64,000 nucleotides of DNA from a virus, in IMG/VR virus record IMGVR_UViG_3300027806_000001, positions 62,001 through 126,000 of that record. One strand, given 5' to 3'. The position numbers and the translations under genes were made by a program. Under the pieces are notes generated by a model that did no database searches, was not told the DNA's origin, and worked only from the letters and a program-made list of their open reading frames with translations. How positions within the stretch are numbered: position 1 is the first letter of the stretch; every line of letters begins with the position of its first letter. This document shows, one piece after another, positions 52,758-59,732 of the stretch.

Positions 52758-53177
52758 GCACCTGACGTCGTCCTCCGGGGGAGGCTTGGACACCGAGGCC
52801 TGCTGCTTGGCCTCGCGGCTCTTGCGAATCCGATCCGCCGTCGCCTGCTCCTCCTCGGGGGTCATGCCGACGGTGACGAACTTCCGGGCCAGGCCCAGGC
52901 TCATCCCCGAGCTGTCGGCGATCTCCCTGGCCTCCCGCTCGGTCCGCTCCTTCTGCAGCAGGGCCTTGACCCGGACCTCAAGCTCGTCCAGGCGGGCGTC
53001 TATGGCCTCAATCAGCGCCTGCCTGAGGCGATCCTCGGCCTCGTCGCAGGCCTTGTCGAACTCGTAGCCGCTGTAGCCCCAGCAGTATCCACCGTTCTTG
53101 ATGTGCTTGCGCAAGGCCTCATCCCGCTCCTGCTCGCGCTTCAGCGACTCTCGCAGCGCCTTGATCAGGTCCTTCAT
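52755..53177 (-). CDS. Charged helical protein, 140 aa
   Basis: Long helices with strong heptad character (MKDLIKALRESLKREQERDE; LRQALIEAIDARLDELEVRV; KALLQKERTEREAREIADSS) and a C-terminal EEEQATADRIRKSREAKQQA. A GYCWGYSGYEF aromatic patch lies at ~30-40. ATGA-coupled to the gene upstream. Function unknown. Confidence 0.7.
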   Translation of the reverse strand: MKDLIKALRESLKREQERDEALRKHIKNGGYCWGYSGYEFDKACDEAEDRLRQALIEAIDARLDELEVRVKALLQKERTEREAREIADSSGMSLGLARKFVTVGMTPEEEQATADRIRKSREAKQQASVSKPPPEDDVRC

Positions 53178-53440
53178 GGCTTGGCCTGCCCTTCTTCTGC
53201 CGCCCTCAGGGCCAGCATGCGGGAGCTGGCGAACGCGAGCGCCTCGGCGAGATCGCGGTGCTGCTTCAAGTCCGCGATGTCGGACAAGGCCTCCACACCG
53301 GTGTCTACGCCGGGATGCAGGAACGCGACCGACGTTTTCGTCCTGCTCGCCGTGCTGGTCACGTACACGTCCACGAGGGAGGACGTGTGCACGATCCTGA
53401 TGTCCCCTTCCTGGGTCTCTATTGTGGTGAACATGTGCAT
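53174..53440 (-). CDS. Hypothetical beta-rich protein, 88 aa
   Basis: MHMFTTIETQEGDIRIVHTS then VDVYVTSTASRTKTSVAFLH, and a helical tail (DLAEALAFASSRMLALRAAE). Preceded by GAGAGGAATGC and a GC-rich leader hairpin at ~53462-53497. Function unknown. Confidence 0.68.
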   Translation of the reverse strand: MHMFTTIETQEGDIRIVHTSSLVDVYVTSTASRTKTSVAFLHPGVDTGVEALSDIADLKQHRDLAEALAFASSRMLALRAAEEGQAKP

Positions 53441-53503
53441 TCCTCTCAGTTGTCGTCCCGGCGGGATCCAGGCTACGCCGCCCGTATCCCGCCGCGGTAC
53501 TCG

Positions 53504-54097
53504 TCATGCATCCCGGTCGGGCTGCCTGTCCTTGTCCTGGCCGCCCACGTACCGCAGGAACCCCTCTCGGAGCTCCTGCTCCCCCATGATCACGTCCATG
53601 GTGGCGTCGAAGTCCGACAGGACCTCCGCGAGGTCGCGGCCGACGACCACGTTCCGGAAGTCGTGGTACGCCTGGCCCACCACCTGACCTTCCTTGGAGT
53701 AGAAGAACGACACTCCGGTGATCCGGCTGTTCAGGTGGTTCAGGAACTTGAGGGCCTTGGGGTCCTCCGCGTTCCCCGGCAGCCCGCGCCACATGGCCGA
53801 GACGACGATGCGGTCGAGCCCCTTCGGCACCATCTGGACGTCGAGGATGATCACGGGCTTGAACCTGGGCTCGGCATCGGCCGTCCGGTCGAGGACGAGC
53901 ATGCCATCCTGCTCCGAGAGCCACGTGGTCTCCCAGTCGCTGGAGATCCCCTGCAGGGCCTTCACCAGGAGCCTGCCCCCCTGGGCGTCGTCGGTTCCCG
54001 AGTACACGAAGTCCGCGGACTCCGGCGGGGGCGCGGCCCCGGCCATAAGCGTGCATGCCGCCACGGTCACGATCTTGATGCTGTTCCTCACAAGCAT
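53504..54097 (-). CDS. Putative lipoprotein, 197 aa
   Basis: N-terminus MLVRNSIKIVTVAACTLMAG has a lipobox-like VAAC, then a Pro-rich linker. The mature part is alpha/beta (LLVKALQGISSDWETTWLSE; RFKPVIILDVQMVPKGLDRI; FLNHLNSRITGVSFFYS) ending in a charged helix. A surface or periplasmic lipoprotein could serve superinfection exclusion. GGAGG precedes the ATG. Confidence 0.7.
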   Translation of the reverse strand: MLVRNSIKIVTVAACTLMAGAAPPPESADFVYSGTDDAQGGRLLVKALQGISSDWETTWLSEQDGMLVLDRTADAEPRFKPVIILDVQMVPKGLDRIVVSAMWRGLPGNAEDPKALKFLNHLNSRITGVSFFYSKEGQVVGQAYHDFRNVVVGRDLAEVLSDFDATMDVIMGEQELREGFLRYVGGQDKDRQPDRDA

Positions 54098-54126
54098 GCT
54101 TGCCTCCATTGCTAAAAACTGCGTGC

Positions 54127-54155
54127 GGAGGCCCGGGCACGGTGCCCGGGCCTCC
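54127..54155 (-). terminator. Intrinsic terminator in the 54098-54306 gap
   Basis: GGAGGCCCGGGCACCGTGCC pairs with itself (13 bp), followed on the minus strand by GCACGCAGTTTTTAGC. A second hairpin around 54190-54250 (GCCCTGGCCGCC...GGCGGTCGGGGC then TTTCATCTTTT) ends the gene upstream. Nothing else coding-like was seen in this gap. Confidence 0.75.
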
Positions 54156-54306
54156 CTCCTGTCGAAGCCCTGGCCGCACCGCGAGGCACGGCCAGGGCCA
54201 AGGGGAAAAGATGAAAGCCCCGACCGCCTTGGAGGGCGGCCAGGGCCTGGAGGGGGATAGAAAGGCCCACGGCCCCCACCGGGACCGCAGGCCAGGGATG
54301 TATGGG

Positions 54307-54861
54307 TCATGCCTTGACGTCGATCACGGGATCCTTGAGCCGCTGCTCGTTGATCCACTCGATCAGCTTCCTGGCCAGGATGTCGAATTCGCCGAGCTCG
54401 ATGTCCTCGAACTCCGGGGTACTCAAGGCCGGCCAGTGGCCATAGGTGCGGACTGCCCGCCGGAAGGCCACGGCCTTCACCCCTGCGGCCACGTCGTGGG
54501 CCAGATCCCGCAACGTGTCCTTGCGGTAGGTCTCGGCCTGGGTGGGAGAGTCGCAGCACCTGTCGCCCCTGTCCATGTTCTCGAGATCCACCTTGATCTC
54601 CAAGGCCGCGCCCTGCAGCCCCTTCTTCCAGGCGCCCGGCCAGATCTCCATGGCCGCAGAGGGCTCGGCCGGGGGCGGCCAGGTCATCTCGGGCCTGCGC
54701 TGCTCCAGAGGCAGCGCCTCCTCCTGGGCCAGGAGGGTCAGGACCCAGCTGGCTGCCCGGCGGGCCTCCTGCTCGTCCTCTAGGTAGACGGCCAGGGCCT
54801 GGTTGGCCTGGGCCGGGGTGCGTCGAGTCGACCTGGGGGCCATTGGTTGACGTTCTCTCAT
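54307..54861 (-). CDS. Hypothetical protein, 184 aa
   Basis: MRERQPMAPRSTRRTPAQAN, helical central part (NQALAVYLEDEQEARRAASW) and a C-terminal alpha/beta region (FEDIELGEFDILARKLIEWI). AAAAGGAAGG precedes ATG. It is the first gene after the intron-split tRNA. No family recognised. Confidence 0.68.
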   Translation of the reverse strand: MRERQPMAPRSTRRTPAQANQALAVYLEDEQEARRAASWVLTLLAQEEALPLEQRRPEMTWPPPAEPSAAMEIWPGAWKKGLQGAALEIKVDLENMDRGDRCCDSPTQAETYRKDTLRDLAHDVAAGVKAVAFRRAVRTYGHWPALSTPEFEDIELGEFDILARKLIEWINEQRLKDPVIDVKA

Positions 54862-54938
54862 CGTTTCCTTCCTTTTCTCCTGGGTTGCGCCAGGTGTTGA
54901 GTGGACCGGGTGGGATTCGAACCCACGCCTTATCGATT

Positions 54939-55706
54939 CAGGTTTGTGTGACTTTAGTCACTCCCTGGACCATCTCATCGCCTTGGCCTTGAAGGGCTTT
55001 AGGCGTCGGACGCTGACTCCGGTAATTAAGAGGACTTCACCTCTCCGGTGGTCTCTGCACCTTCCGCAGGTGTACCTGCGGCTTGGCTCAGGATTGCCTT
55101 GTGGAGGCGGTAGTGCCGCATCCATTTCCTTACGGCGTTGTCGCTCACGCCGTATTTTCTACCTATGGCAAGAAGGGAGTTTTCAGCAAGATCCTGTGTT
55201 AGATCATGTTTGCTGGGCCTTCTTGATCGGGAGGAGATGGCTTGTTTTCGGCACTGCTCTGAACATGTGGCCTTTTGGGCTCCCTGCAGGGTGGCTTCGC
55301 AGCCTTCACAATATTCAGCCTTTTTCCATTTAGGTTTCCCTGAATTCATCCGATTCGCACCCTCAGCTTTCGCTGAGGGGGCACCGCACGACAGCCAATG
55401 CTCGATCCTGGAATGCTGACCTCTGGTAAGCACCAGCAGGTTAGACAGGCGGTTGTTTGCCTTGTCCCCATCCAGATGATGGGTGACTTCGTCCTCCGTC
55501 AAAGGCCTCTCAAGTGACTGTTCCACCACCAGGATATGCTCGTACACATACCCCTTCCAGTTACTCGAGGTCATTGCAGAAGGATGATCTGGACGGTACA
55601 ACACCCTGTAGCCATTCAAGATTCGAGCTGACTTGTCGCCCATGCTGTGTTCTCCTAAGGGCTGCATTATAGCAGCCTCTCATTTGAACCTAGGTCATGG
55701 GTGCAG
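54939..55706 (-). mobile_element. Group I-like intron in tRNA-Met, with HNH gene
   Basis: 768 nt between anticodon T36 and A37. The 5-prime exon ends in T and the intron ends in G, as required for group I splicing; GAGATGGTCC near the 3-prime end resembles the conserved S element. CTCAT could pair with ATGAG 20-30 nt into the intron (P1). The full P3-P8 core was not folded here. The HNH open frame lies inside. Confidence 0.8.
55026..55643 (-). CDS. Intron-encoded HNH homing endonuclease, 205 aa
   Basis: Start MGDKSARIL, with AGGAG nine bases upstream (a longer start eight codons earlier lacks it). HNH_3 core: YVYEHILVVEQSL, EVTHHLDGDKANNRLSNLLV, LTRGQHSRIEHWL. A second Cys cluster (CEGCEATLQGAQKATCSEQC) and a C-terminal helix-turn-helix (LLAIGRKYGVSDNAVRKWMR) give zinc-finger plus HTH DNA recognition, like phage intron endonucleases of the I-TevIII/I-HmuI type. 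It would cut intronless tRNA-Met and spread the intron. Confidence 0.9.
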   Translation of the reverse strand: MGDKSARILNGYRVLYRPDHPSAMTSSNWKGYVYEHILVVEQSLERPLTEDEVTHHLDGDKANNRLSNLLVLTRGQHSRIEHWLSCGAPSAKAEGANRMNSGKPKWKKAEYCEGCEATLQGAQKATCSEQCRKQAISSRSRRPSKHDLTQDLAENSLLAIGRKYGVSDNAVRKWMRHYRLHKAILSQAAGTPAEGAETTGEVKSS

Positions 55707-55743
55707 ATGAGTCGACGGCTCTGGACCGCTGAGCTACCAGTCC

Positions 55744-55780
55744 GAAAAAAGAGGCCAGGCGGGTTTGACCCCGCCTGGCC
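55744..55780 (-). terminator. Intrinsic terminator of the large non-coding RNA
   Basis: GGCCAGGCGGG-TCAAA-CCCGCCTGGCC followed by TCTTTTTTC. An 11-bp GC stem and six T: the best intrinsic terminator in this region, directly upstream of the tRNA-Met 5-prime exon. Confidence 0.9.
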
Positions 55781-56303
55781 CTTGCATGTATCAATTACGC
55801 TAGCTCCCCTGGACCCGGACATGCAGCCGGCCAGGATCACTCTACGCGACATGCCACGCGCTTTCCATGGCATGAAGGGGGTCGAGGGGAGAATCCAGCC
55901 TTACCCCCTCTCTGTAGGCCCACCCCGAGGGGGCCTGAGCTGCGCCATGGTAGCTGGGCGTACCATGCGCTGAGGCTGCTCAGCCTGCGCTTGCTCCGCA
56001 ATGAAGGACGGCCGGCGCTTTGCCAACCCTGCCGTCCGCTGGCGCCGGTTTGCACCTGGAGAGTCCCAGGTGCGCTCCCCGGCCGGGGAGCCCGGCATCC
56101 AGCCGCGAGAAGAGCAGGGCGGCCCGGGTGGAGCCGCCCTGCCCGATTGCAGGACTCCCAGGCGACATTCGCCTGGGTGCCATATTAGCTCGCCTGGTCA
56201 TTTGCCAGGCTGGTTTCACGCGGTCGCCGCCCTGCCAGCGCCGCAACCGGAGTCCCTGGGGTGCAGGGGCTCGCGGGTTATCCGTGCGTCCGAATGATCG
56301 GAG
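55745..56303 (-). ncRNA. Large multi-hairpin non-coding RNA, about 550 nt
   Basis: No convincing gene lies between the promoter at 56310-56337 and the terminator at 55744-55780. The transcript has at least nine clear hairpins in a row, e.g. CCTGG/CCAGG, CCCAGGCGA/TCGCCTGGG, GCAGGGCGGC/GCCGCCCTGC, GCTCCCCGG/CCGGGGAGC, CACCTGG/CCAGGTG, GCTGAG/CTCAGC, CATGGTA/TACCATG, CATGCCA/TGGCATG. Size, structure and position next to tRNAs recall large phage RNAs such as ROOL and GOLLD, but no family motif was checked. Frames inside lack ribosome-binding sites. Confidence 0.75.
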
Positions 56304-56309
56304 CTAGTA

Positions 56310-56337
56310 ATACTACCCCGAATGACGTCCTTGTTTA
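56310..56337 (-). promoter_or_regulatory. Phage promoter TAAACA-N16-TAGTAT
   Basis: -35 at 56332-56337, -10 at 56310-56315, spacer 16, just behind the stop of the gene at 56342. Drives the large non-coding RNA. Confidence 0.82.
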
Positions 56338-56341
56338 GCCG

Positions 56342-56554
56342 TCAGGAAAGGTCGTCCAGGATGTCGTCGGGGTCGTCCTGGACGGGCGGCAGGGGCTCCG
56401 GCCTGCGGCTGCGGCGCCCGGAGTGCTGGCCCTTGGGCCTTTCCATGGCCGAGGACCAGGCGCGCTGCGCCCGCTCGTACTCGTCCGGCCCGATGTAGGC
56501 CGAACTGACGATGTCCACGTAGGAGAATCCCGCTTCCTTCCGGCGCCTGCCCAT
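56342..56554 (-). CDS. Small basic/acidic protein, 70 aa
   Basis: MGRRRKEAGFSYVDIVSSAY has a basic head; the C-terminus is acidic (QDDPDDILDDLS). Own TAAACA promoter upstream. Role unknown; being encoded between two regulated units suggests a small regulator. Confidence 0.65.
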   Translation of the reverse strand: MGRRRKEAGFSYVDIVSSAYIGPDEYERAQRAWSSAMERPKGQHSGRRSRRPEPLPPVQDDPDDILDDLS

Positions 56555-56606
56555 GGTCCCTGCCTCCGAGCTTCGGTTGAAGGCTCTGATGAACCTTGAT
56601 TACTTC

Positions 56607-56634
56607 ATTGTAACCGGGTATCCGTCCTTGTTTA
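56607..56634 (-). promoter_or_regulatory. Phage promoter TAAACA-N16-TACAAT
   Basis: -35 at 56629-56634 (TAA is the phosphoesterase stop), -10 TACAAT at 56607-56612, spacer 16. Drives the 70-aa gene. Confidence 0.8.
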
Positions 56635-57384
56635 GCCGCGCTTCGAGCGGCCCTTGCGGCGCCTCGAGGCCTTGCGGACGGAGTGCTTGACGCCGTCCAC
56701 CGCGGCGAACGACTTTCGAATGGCAGCCAGGTCCATGGTCTCGATGTACGGCTCCCCGTCGATGACCACTCCGCAGGCCACGATGGGCTTCTTGAGGTAC
56801 GCCGAGCCGTACTGCATGAACAGATGGTTGCGGTCCACGCCGCAGCCGACGTTCATGCCCCAGACCTTGGCCGTGGGACCTGCCTGGTAGGCGATGCCGC
56901 AGGCGCTGTGGTAGTGCCCGATGACCGTGGGCTGCATGCGCATCTTGGCGGCGTTGAACGCGGGGTGCTGCCCTCCGCAGCCCTCGCCGTGGTAGTAGTA
57001 GACGCCGTCGATCTCGACGTAGTCCTTCCACTTCCAGCTGTCCGTGCCGTACAGCTCGTTGAAGCCCTTGAGGTACAGCGATGGGATGCCGGCCTTGGCG
57101 TTCAGGCGCATGACCCGGCGGTCGTGGTTGCCGATGGTGATCTCCAGGTCGGGGAAGGCCTGGTGCAGGGCCTGCACCTGGGCGCAGGCGTTGCGGTACT
57201 CGTCGACTGCGCCCATGCTGTCGGGGTGCTTCTCGTGGAAGCTGATGCAGTGGTGGTCGACCACGTCCCCGATGTGCACGTTGCGGTCGGTGCGGTACTT
57301 GGACTGGACCCGGGCCAGCTGCCTGATGTAGTGCCTGTGCATGGCCGGCGCGTGGGTATCCCCTAGCACTAGTACTCTGGACAA
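56632..57384 (-). CDS. Calcineurin-like metallophosphoesterase (third)
   Basis: 250 aa, TTG start with AGGAGG four bases upstream. LGDTH (D9, H11), IGDVVDHH (D40), GNHD (85-88) and GHYH (156-159) give a complete active site. The insertion between GNHD and GHYH is larger than in the other two copies and includes YHGEGCGGQHPAF. Basic tail (SRRRKGRSKRG). Sequence class suggests a phage DNA- or nucleotide-processing phosphoesterase; substrate unknown. It has a consensus-like promoter. Confidence 0.92.
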   Translation of the reverse strand: MSRVLVLGDTHAPAMHRHYIRQLARVQSKYRTDRNVHIGDVVDHHCISFHEKHPDSMGAVDEYRNACAQVQALHQAFPDLEITIGNHDRRVMRLNAKAGIPSLYLKGFNELYGTDSWKWKDYVEIDGVYYYHGEGCGGQHPAFNAAKMRMQPTVIGHYHSACGIAYQAGPTAKVWGMNVGCGVDRNHLFMQYGSAYLKKPIVACGVVIDGEPYIETMDLAAIRKSFAAVDGVKHSVRKASRRRKGRSKRG

Positions 57385-57411
57385 GTTGCCTCCTGCGCAA
57401 AGCGCAGGTGA

Positions 57412-57439
57412 AGCCTAGTGCCTTGCCGCGGGATGTCAA
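57412..57439 (-). promoter_or_regulatory. Consensus -35 promoter TTGACA-N16-TAGGCT
   Basis: TTGACA (57434-57439) is a perfect host sigma70 -35; -10 TAGGCT (57412-57417) is weaker, spacer 16 like the phage-type promoters. A CCTGCGC...GCGCAGG hairpin (57392-57408) starts the leader, overlapping the RBS. Serves the phosphoesterase gene. Confidence 0.65.
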
Positions 57440-57590
57440 GCCCGAAAGCGCGACAGCTAAGAAAAGGGGCGGGCTCGTCGCATTTCACGACGATCCAGGT
57501 CCGTGAGCCCCGACGAGGGGCCGGATGTGGCGCAAGGAGGATACGCCCTGCACCCGCCCCTGCCCCTAGGGGATCGTGCCGCGGCGCCCC

Positions 57591-57623
57591 CCGGGCCAGG
57601 CGGAAACGTTCCGCCTGGCCCGG
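57591..57623 (-). terminator. GC hairpin after the 78-aa gene (non-coding gap 57440-57640)
   Basis: CCGGGCCAGGCGG-AACGTTT-CCGCCTGGCCCGG, a 13-bp stem without T tract. Further down, GGGCTC...GAGCCCGCCCCTTTTCTTAGC (57445-57515) is the likely true terminator. No gene was seen in this ~200-nt gap. Confidence 0.55.
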
Positions 57624-57640
57624 GGTGTCACGAAAGGATG

Positions 57641-57877
57641 CTACTGCACCTCGAGGATGCCGATCCGGGACGCCCCGGACTCACCCTCGAGTACTGCGCT
57701 GTCCCACACGTCCAGGGCCTTGGAGGCCTGGGCCGGCACCTGGGTGCCGACGATGTGGGGGTTGGACAGCCGCCCACGGGCGGCCGCCAGCAGGCCGGCG
57801 ACGTCGCCGGCCTGCAGCTCCAGGGACTGGCCGGTGCGGTTGCCGGCCGGGTCGGTCAGATGGAGGACGCCCTTCAT
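57641..57877 (-). CDS. Small beta-rich protein, 78 aa
   Basis: MKGVLHLTDPAGNRTGQSLE, LQAGDVAGLLAAARGRLSNP and WDSAVLEGESGASRIGILEV. Likely a compact sandwich fold. ATGA-coupled to the two-TM gene upstream. Function unknown. Confidence 0.68.
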   Translation of the reverse strand: MKGVLHLTDPAGNRTGQSLELQAGDVAGLLAAARGRLSNPHIVGTQVPAQASKALDVWDSAVLEGESGASRIGILEVQ

Positions 57878-58509
57878 GAGACCTCCTCCTCTTCCATGGC
57901 CAGGTCGTGCTGGCCTGCGGACGTCTTCGCGGGGGCCTTCGCCCCCCGAGGCTCCCCCGCGGAGGACTTCTCCTCCTGAGGGATGTAGAGGCGCCCTTCG
58001 GAATCCCGGCGCATAGCCTGGACCACCTGAAACACGTTGTTCAGCCTCTGGCGCTGAGCATCTCGGTCGGCCAGCTCGCCGAGCCGACGGTCCTGGGCGT
58101 CGGCCGCGGCCTGCCGCTGGGCCGGCGTGTTGAGCTGCTCCTTGCGGCCGGCCGGGGTCAGGCACGCGGCGATGAGCCACACGCCTCCCAGCACCGCCGC
58201 GACCGTCATGGCGACGGCCGTGAGGCTCATGCTCGTGATCGAGCTGTTGAAGCTCGATGCGACGGCCTGAGCCCCGGCGGACTCAGCGACGAGGACCGCT
58301 GTCTCGGCGGCCTCGGTGGCGCCCCAGGTGCTGGGCGACCACCAGGACTCCTCGATCTTCGGCATCTCGACCTTGGGCATCGCCGGCTTCGTGTCGGCGA
58401 ACATCGCGAGCGCGATCCACATCGGGATCGCGACGGCTGCGGCCATCGGGATGACCACCAGAAGCGCCCATCCGAGCCCTGACTTTCCGCTGTCCTTGAA
58501 GTTTGCCAT
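57874..58509 (-). CDS. Two-TM membrane protein, 211 aa
   Basis: MANFKDSGKSGLGWALLVVI: first TM at ~12-33 (ALLVVIPMAAAVAIPMWIAL), second at ~95-118 (LTAVAMTVAAVLGGVWLIAA), with a ~55-residue loop in between and a long charged C-terminus (RRLGELADRDAQRQRLNNVF). GAAGG RBS. Leader with a GCACCCGGG/CCCGGGTGC hairpin. Function unknown. Confidence 0.72.
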   Translation of the reverse strand: MANFKDSGKSGLGWALLVVIPMAAAVAIPMWIALAMFADTKPAMPKVEMPKIEESWWSPSTWGATEAAETAVLVAESAGAQAVASSFNSSITSMSLTAVAMTVAAVLGGVWLIAACLTPAGRKEQLNTPAQRQAAADAQDRRLGELADRDAQRQRLNNVFQVVQAMRRDSEGRLYIPQEEKSSAGEPRGAKAPAKTSAGQHDLAMEEEEVS

Positions 58510-58586
58510 TTGTCTTTTTCTTCCTTTCTTGAAGGCACCCGGGTCCGGCAACGCGCCTTTCCCGGGTGCTATTGACGTGGCATGTA

Positions 58587-58614
58587 ATACTCACACGCAA
58601 ACGCCCGTTGTTTA
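58587..58614 (-). promoter_or_regulatory. Phage promoter TAAACA-N16-GAGTAT
   Basis: -35 at 58609-58614, -10 GAGTAT at 58587-58592 with CGTGT before it, spacer 16. It lies just after a terminator, so it serves only the two-TM gene operon. Confidence 0.83.
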
Positions 58615-58640
58615 GCCCGCCCCTTGAGGGCTAAAAGAAA

Positions 58641-58666
58641 CCCCCGGCGCCACATGGCGCCGGGGG
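58641..58666 (-). terminator. Intrinsic terminator
   Basis: CCCCCGGCGCC-ATGT-GGCGCCGGGGG followed by TTTCTTTTAGC. Ends the transcript of the Ala/Pro-rich exported protein. Confidence 0.9.
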
Positions 58667-58687
58667 ATCTCGGTGGGGGAACTCAGC

Positions 58688-59323
58688 TCAGCTGTTCCAC
58701 CACCACTTGATCCGGGCGATGATGCCCGGATTCGACATGCTCTCAATCTCGCGCTCGTCCTCCAGACGAGCGCGGATGACCTCCTCGGTCATCTGGATAT
58801 CGCCGCTGATCGCGGCGAGCACCTGCGCCTCGGCGTATGCCGGGACGTGCAACTGATCCTGGCCGAGGGTGTTCTTGATGAACACCTCTCCTCGGACCTC
58901 GGCCGCCTGCAGGCGTCCAGCCTGCAGGTGATCCGGGGAGGACACAGCCTTCGCCGTGTCCTGGACGATGACCGTGCCCGCCAGGGCACGGTCGGTGATC
59001 ACTTCGCCCCGGTAGACCGGGACAAGGTGATTAAGGGTCTGCCCCGCGGTCGGGGCAGTCTCGAGGGACTTGAGGAGGTCGATGACCTCATTCGCCTTCG
59101 ACTCAGCCGCGGCCTTCTTGGCCGCCGCCACCGCCGCGGCCTTCTTGGCCTTGGCGGTCTCCGCGGCCGTAGCCGCGGGAGTGGCGGCCGGAGCCGCCGG
59201 GGTGGTGGCGGCCGGAGCCGCCGCGGGAGTGGCGGCCGGAGCCGCCGGGGTCGTCGCCGTCGCGGCGCTCCCCATGGCCAGGAAGGCGAGCGCGGCGACG
59301 ACGGTACGGATGAGAGTCTTCAT
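58688..59323 (-). CDS. Exported protein with Ala/Pro-rich linker, 211 aa
   Basis: Signal peptide MKTLIRTVVAALAFLAMGSA, then PAAPAATPAAAPAAT-type repeats (to ~50), an Ala/Lys helix (AKAKKAAAVAAAKKAAAESK) and a globular beta-rich domain (HLVPVYRGEVITDRALAGTV; ISGDIQMTEEVIRARLEDER) ending WWWNS. Two tandem promoters and an intrinsic terminator suggest strong expression. An exported or surface-exposed phage protein, perhaps acting in the periplasm. RBS AAAGGAAC. Confidence 0.75.
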   Translation of the reverse strand: MKTLIRTVVAALAFLAMGSAATATTPAAPAATPAAAPAATTPAAPAATPAATAAETAKAKKAAAVAAAKKAAAESKANEVIDLLKSLETAPTAGQTLNHLVPVYRGEVITDRALAGTVIVQDTAKAVSSPDHLQAGRLQAAEVRGEVFIKNTLGQDQLHVPAYAEAQVLAAISGDIQMTEEVIRARLEDEREIESMSNPGIIARIKWWWNS

Positions 59324-59431
59324 TGTGTTCCTTTCGTGAACAGGGTGCCCCCGAGGTCTAGGCAGCCGGCACCCCGGCTGCCAGGAATAGACCTGCAGGC
59401 AACGTGCCAACAGGTATTCCCGACCTATGTA

Positions 59432-59459
59432 TGGATACCACGGAAAGGCACCCTGTTTA
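59432..59459 (-). promoter_or_regulatory. Phage promoter TAAACA-N16-TATCCA
   Basis: -35 at 59454-59459, -10 at 59432-59437, spacer 16, followed by TACATAGG. The proximal of two promoters for the exported protein; its leader has a long hairpin (AGGTCTA...TAGACCT, with GGCAGCCGG...CCGGCTGCC inside). Confidence 0.75.
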
Positions 59460-59487
59460 GGGTGGAACCGGTGCGGACCCACATAGA

Positions 59488-59515
59488 ATAATAACACAAA
59501 AAGGGCCCTTATTTA
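59488..59515 (-). promoter_or_regulatory. Phage promoter TAAATA-N16-TATTAT
   Basis: -35 variant TAAATA at 59510-59515, TATTAT at 59488-59493, spacer 16. Second, upstream promoter of the exported-protein gene. Confidence 0.78.
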
Positions 59516-59540
59516 GCCCCCTCCGGGACCCCCTCCAAGG

Positions 59541-59726
59541 GCTAAAAAAGAGGGTTGGCGCCTGCAGCGCCTGCCTATCCCTCTTAGCCATCATCCGGCC
59601 AGGCTCACCCATTTGGTTACCCGGTGGTATTCCGGGCCCGGCTCATGGTGCCGGGGCTGTCATTGTAAGTCCCTGTTTGTTGGATCCCAGTTGGGCCTCT
59701 GGGCAGGAGCAACTGGTAATTGCTCC
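59541..59726 (-). ncRNA. Probable small non-coding RNA, about 190 nt
   Basis: Runs from the promoter at 59733-59760 to a terminator (GCTAAGAGGG...CCCTCTTTTTTAGC, 59541-59587). It has a GAGCAATTACCAGTTGCTC hairpin at its 5-prime end and an inner GGCGC/GCGCC stem. The only frame inside is a 9-codon ORF without RBS. Could be a small RNA or the leader of the gene below. Confidence 0.6.
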
Positions 59727-59732
59727 TATGTA

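Larger units (their letters stand above)
54902..55743 (-). tRNA. tRNA-Met (CAT) interrupted in the anticodon loop
   Basis: 5-prime exon 55707-55743 (GGACTGG acceptor, GCTC/GAGC D-arm, GTCGA anticodon stem, CTCAT) and 3-prime exon 54902-54938 (AA, TCGAT stem, AAGGC variable loop, GTGGG-TTCGAAT-CCCAC T-arm, CCGGTCC, A). Joined, all stems pair (with G-T wobbles in the acceptor and anticodon stems), loop CTCATAA, anticodon CAT. G1-C72 pairing argues against an initiator; elongator Met or tRNA-Ile2 (lysidine-modified) remain possible. CCA not encoded. Confidence 0.88.

Noticed and set aside
54902-55025. tmRNA (the isolated T-arm and acceptor strand)
   Set aside because: The acceptor pairs with GGACTGG 800 nt upstream and the anticodon arm is completed there, so it is the 3-prime exon of an intron-split tRNA-Met; no tag peptide frame was found.
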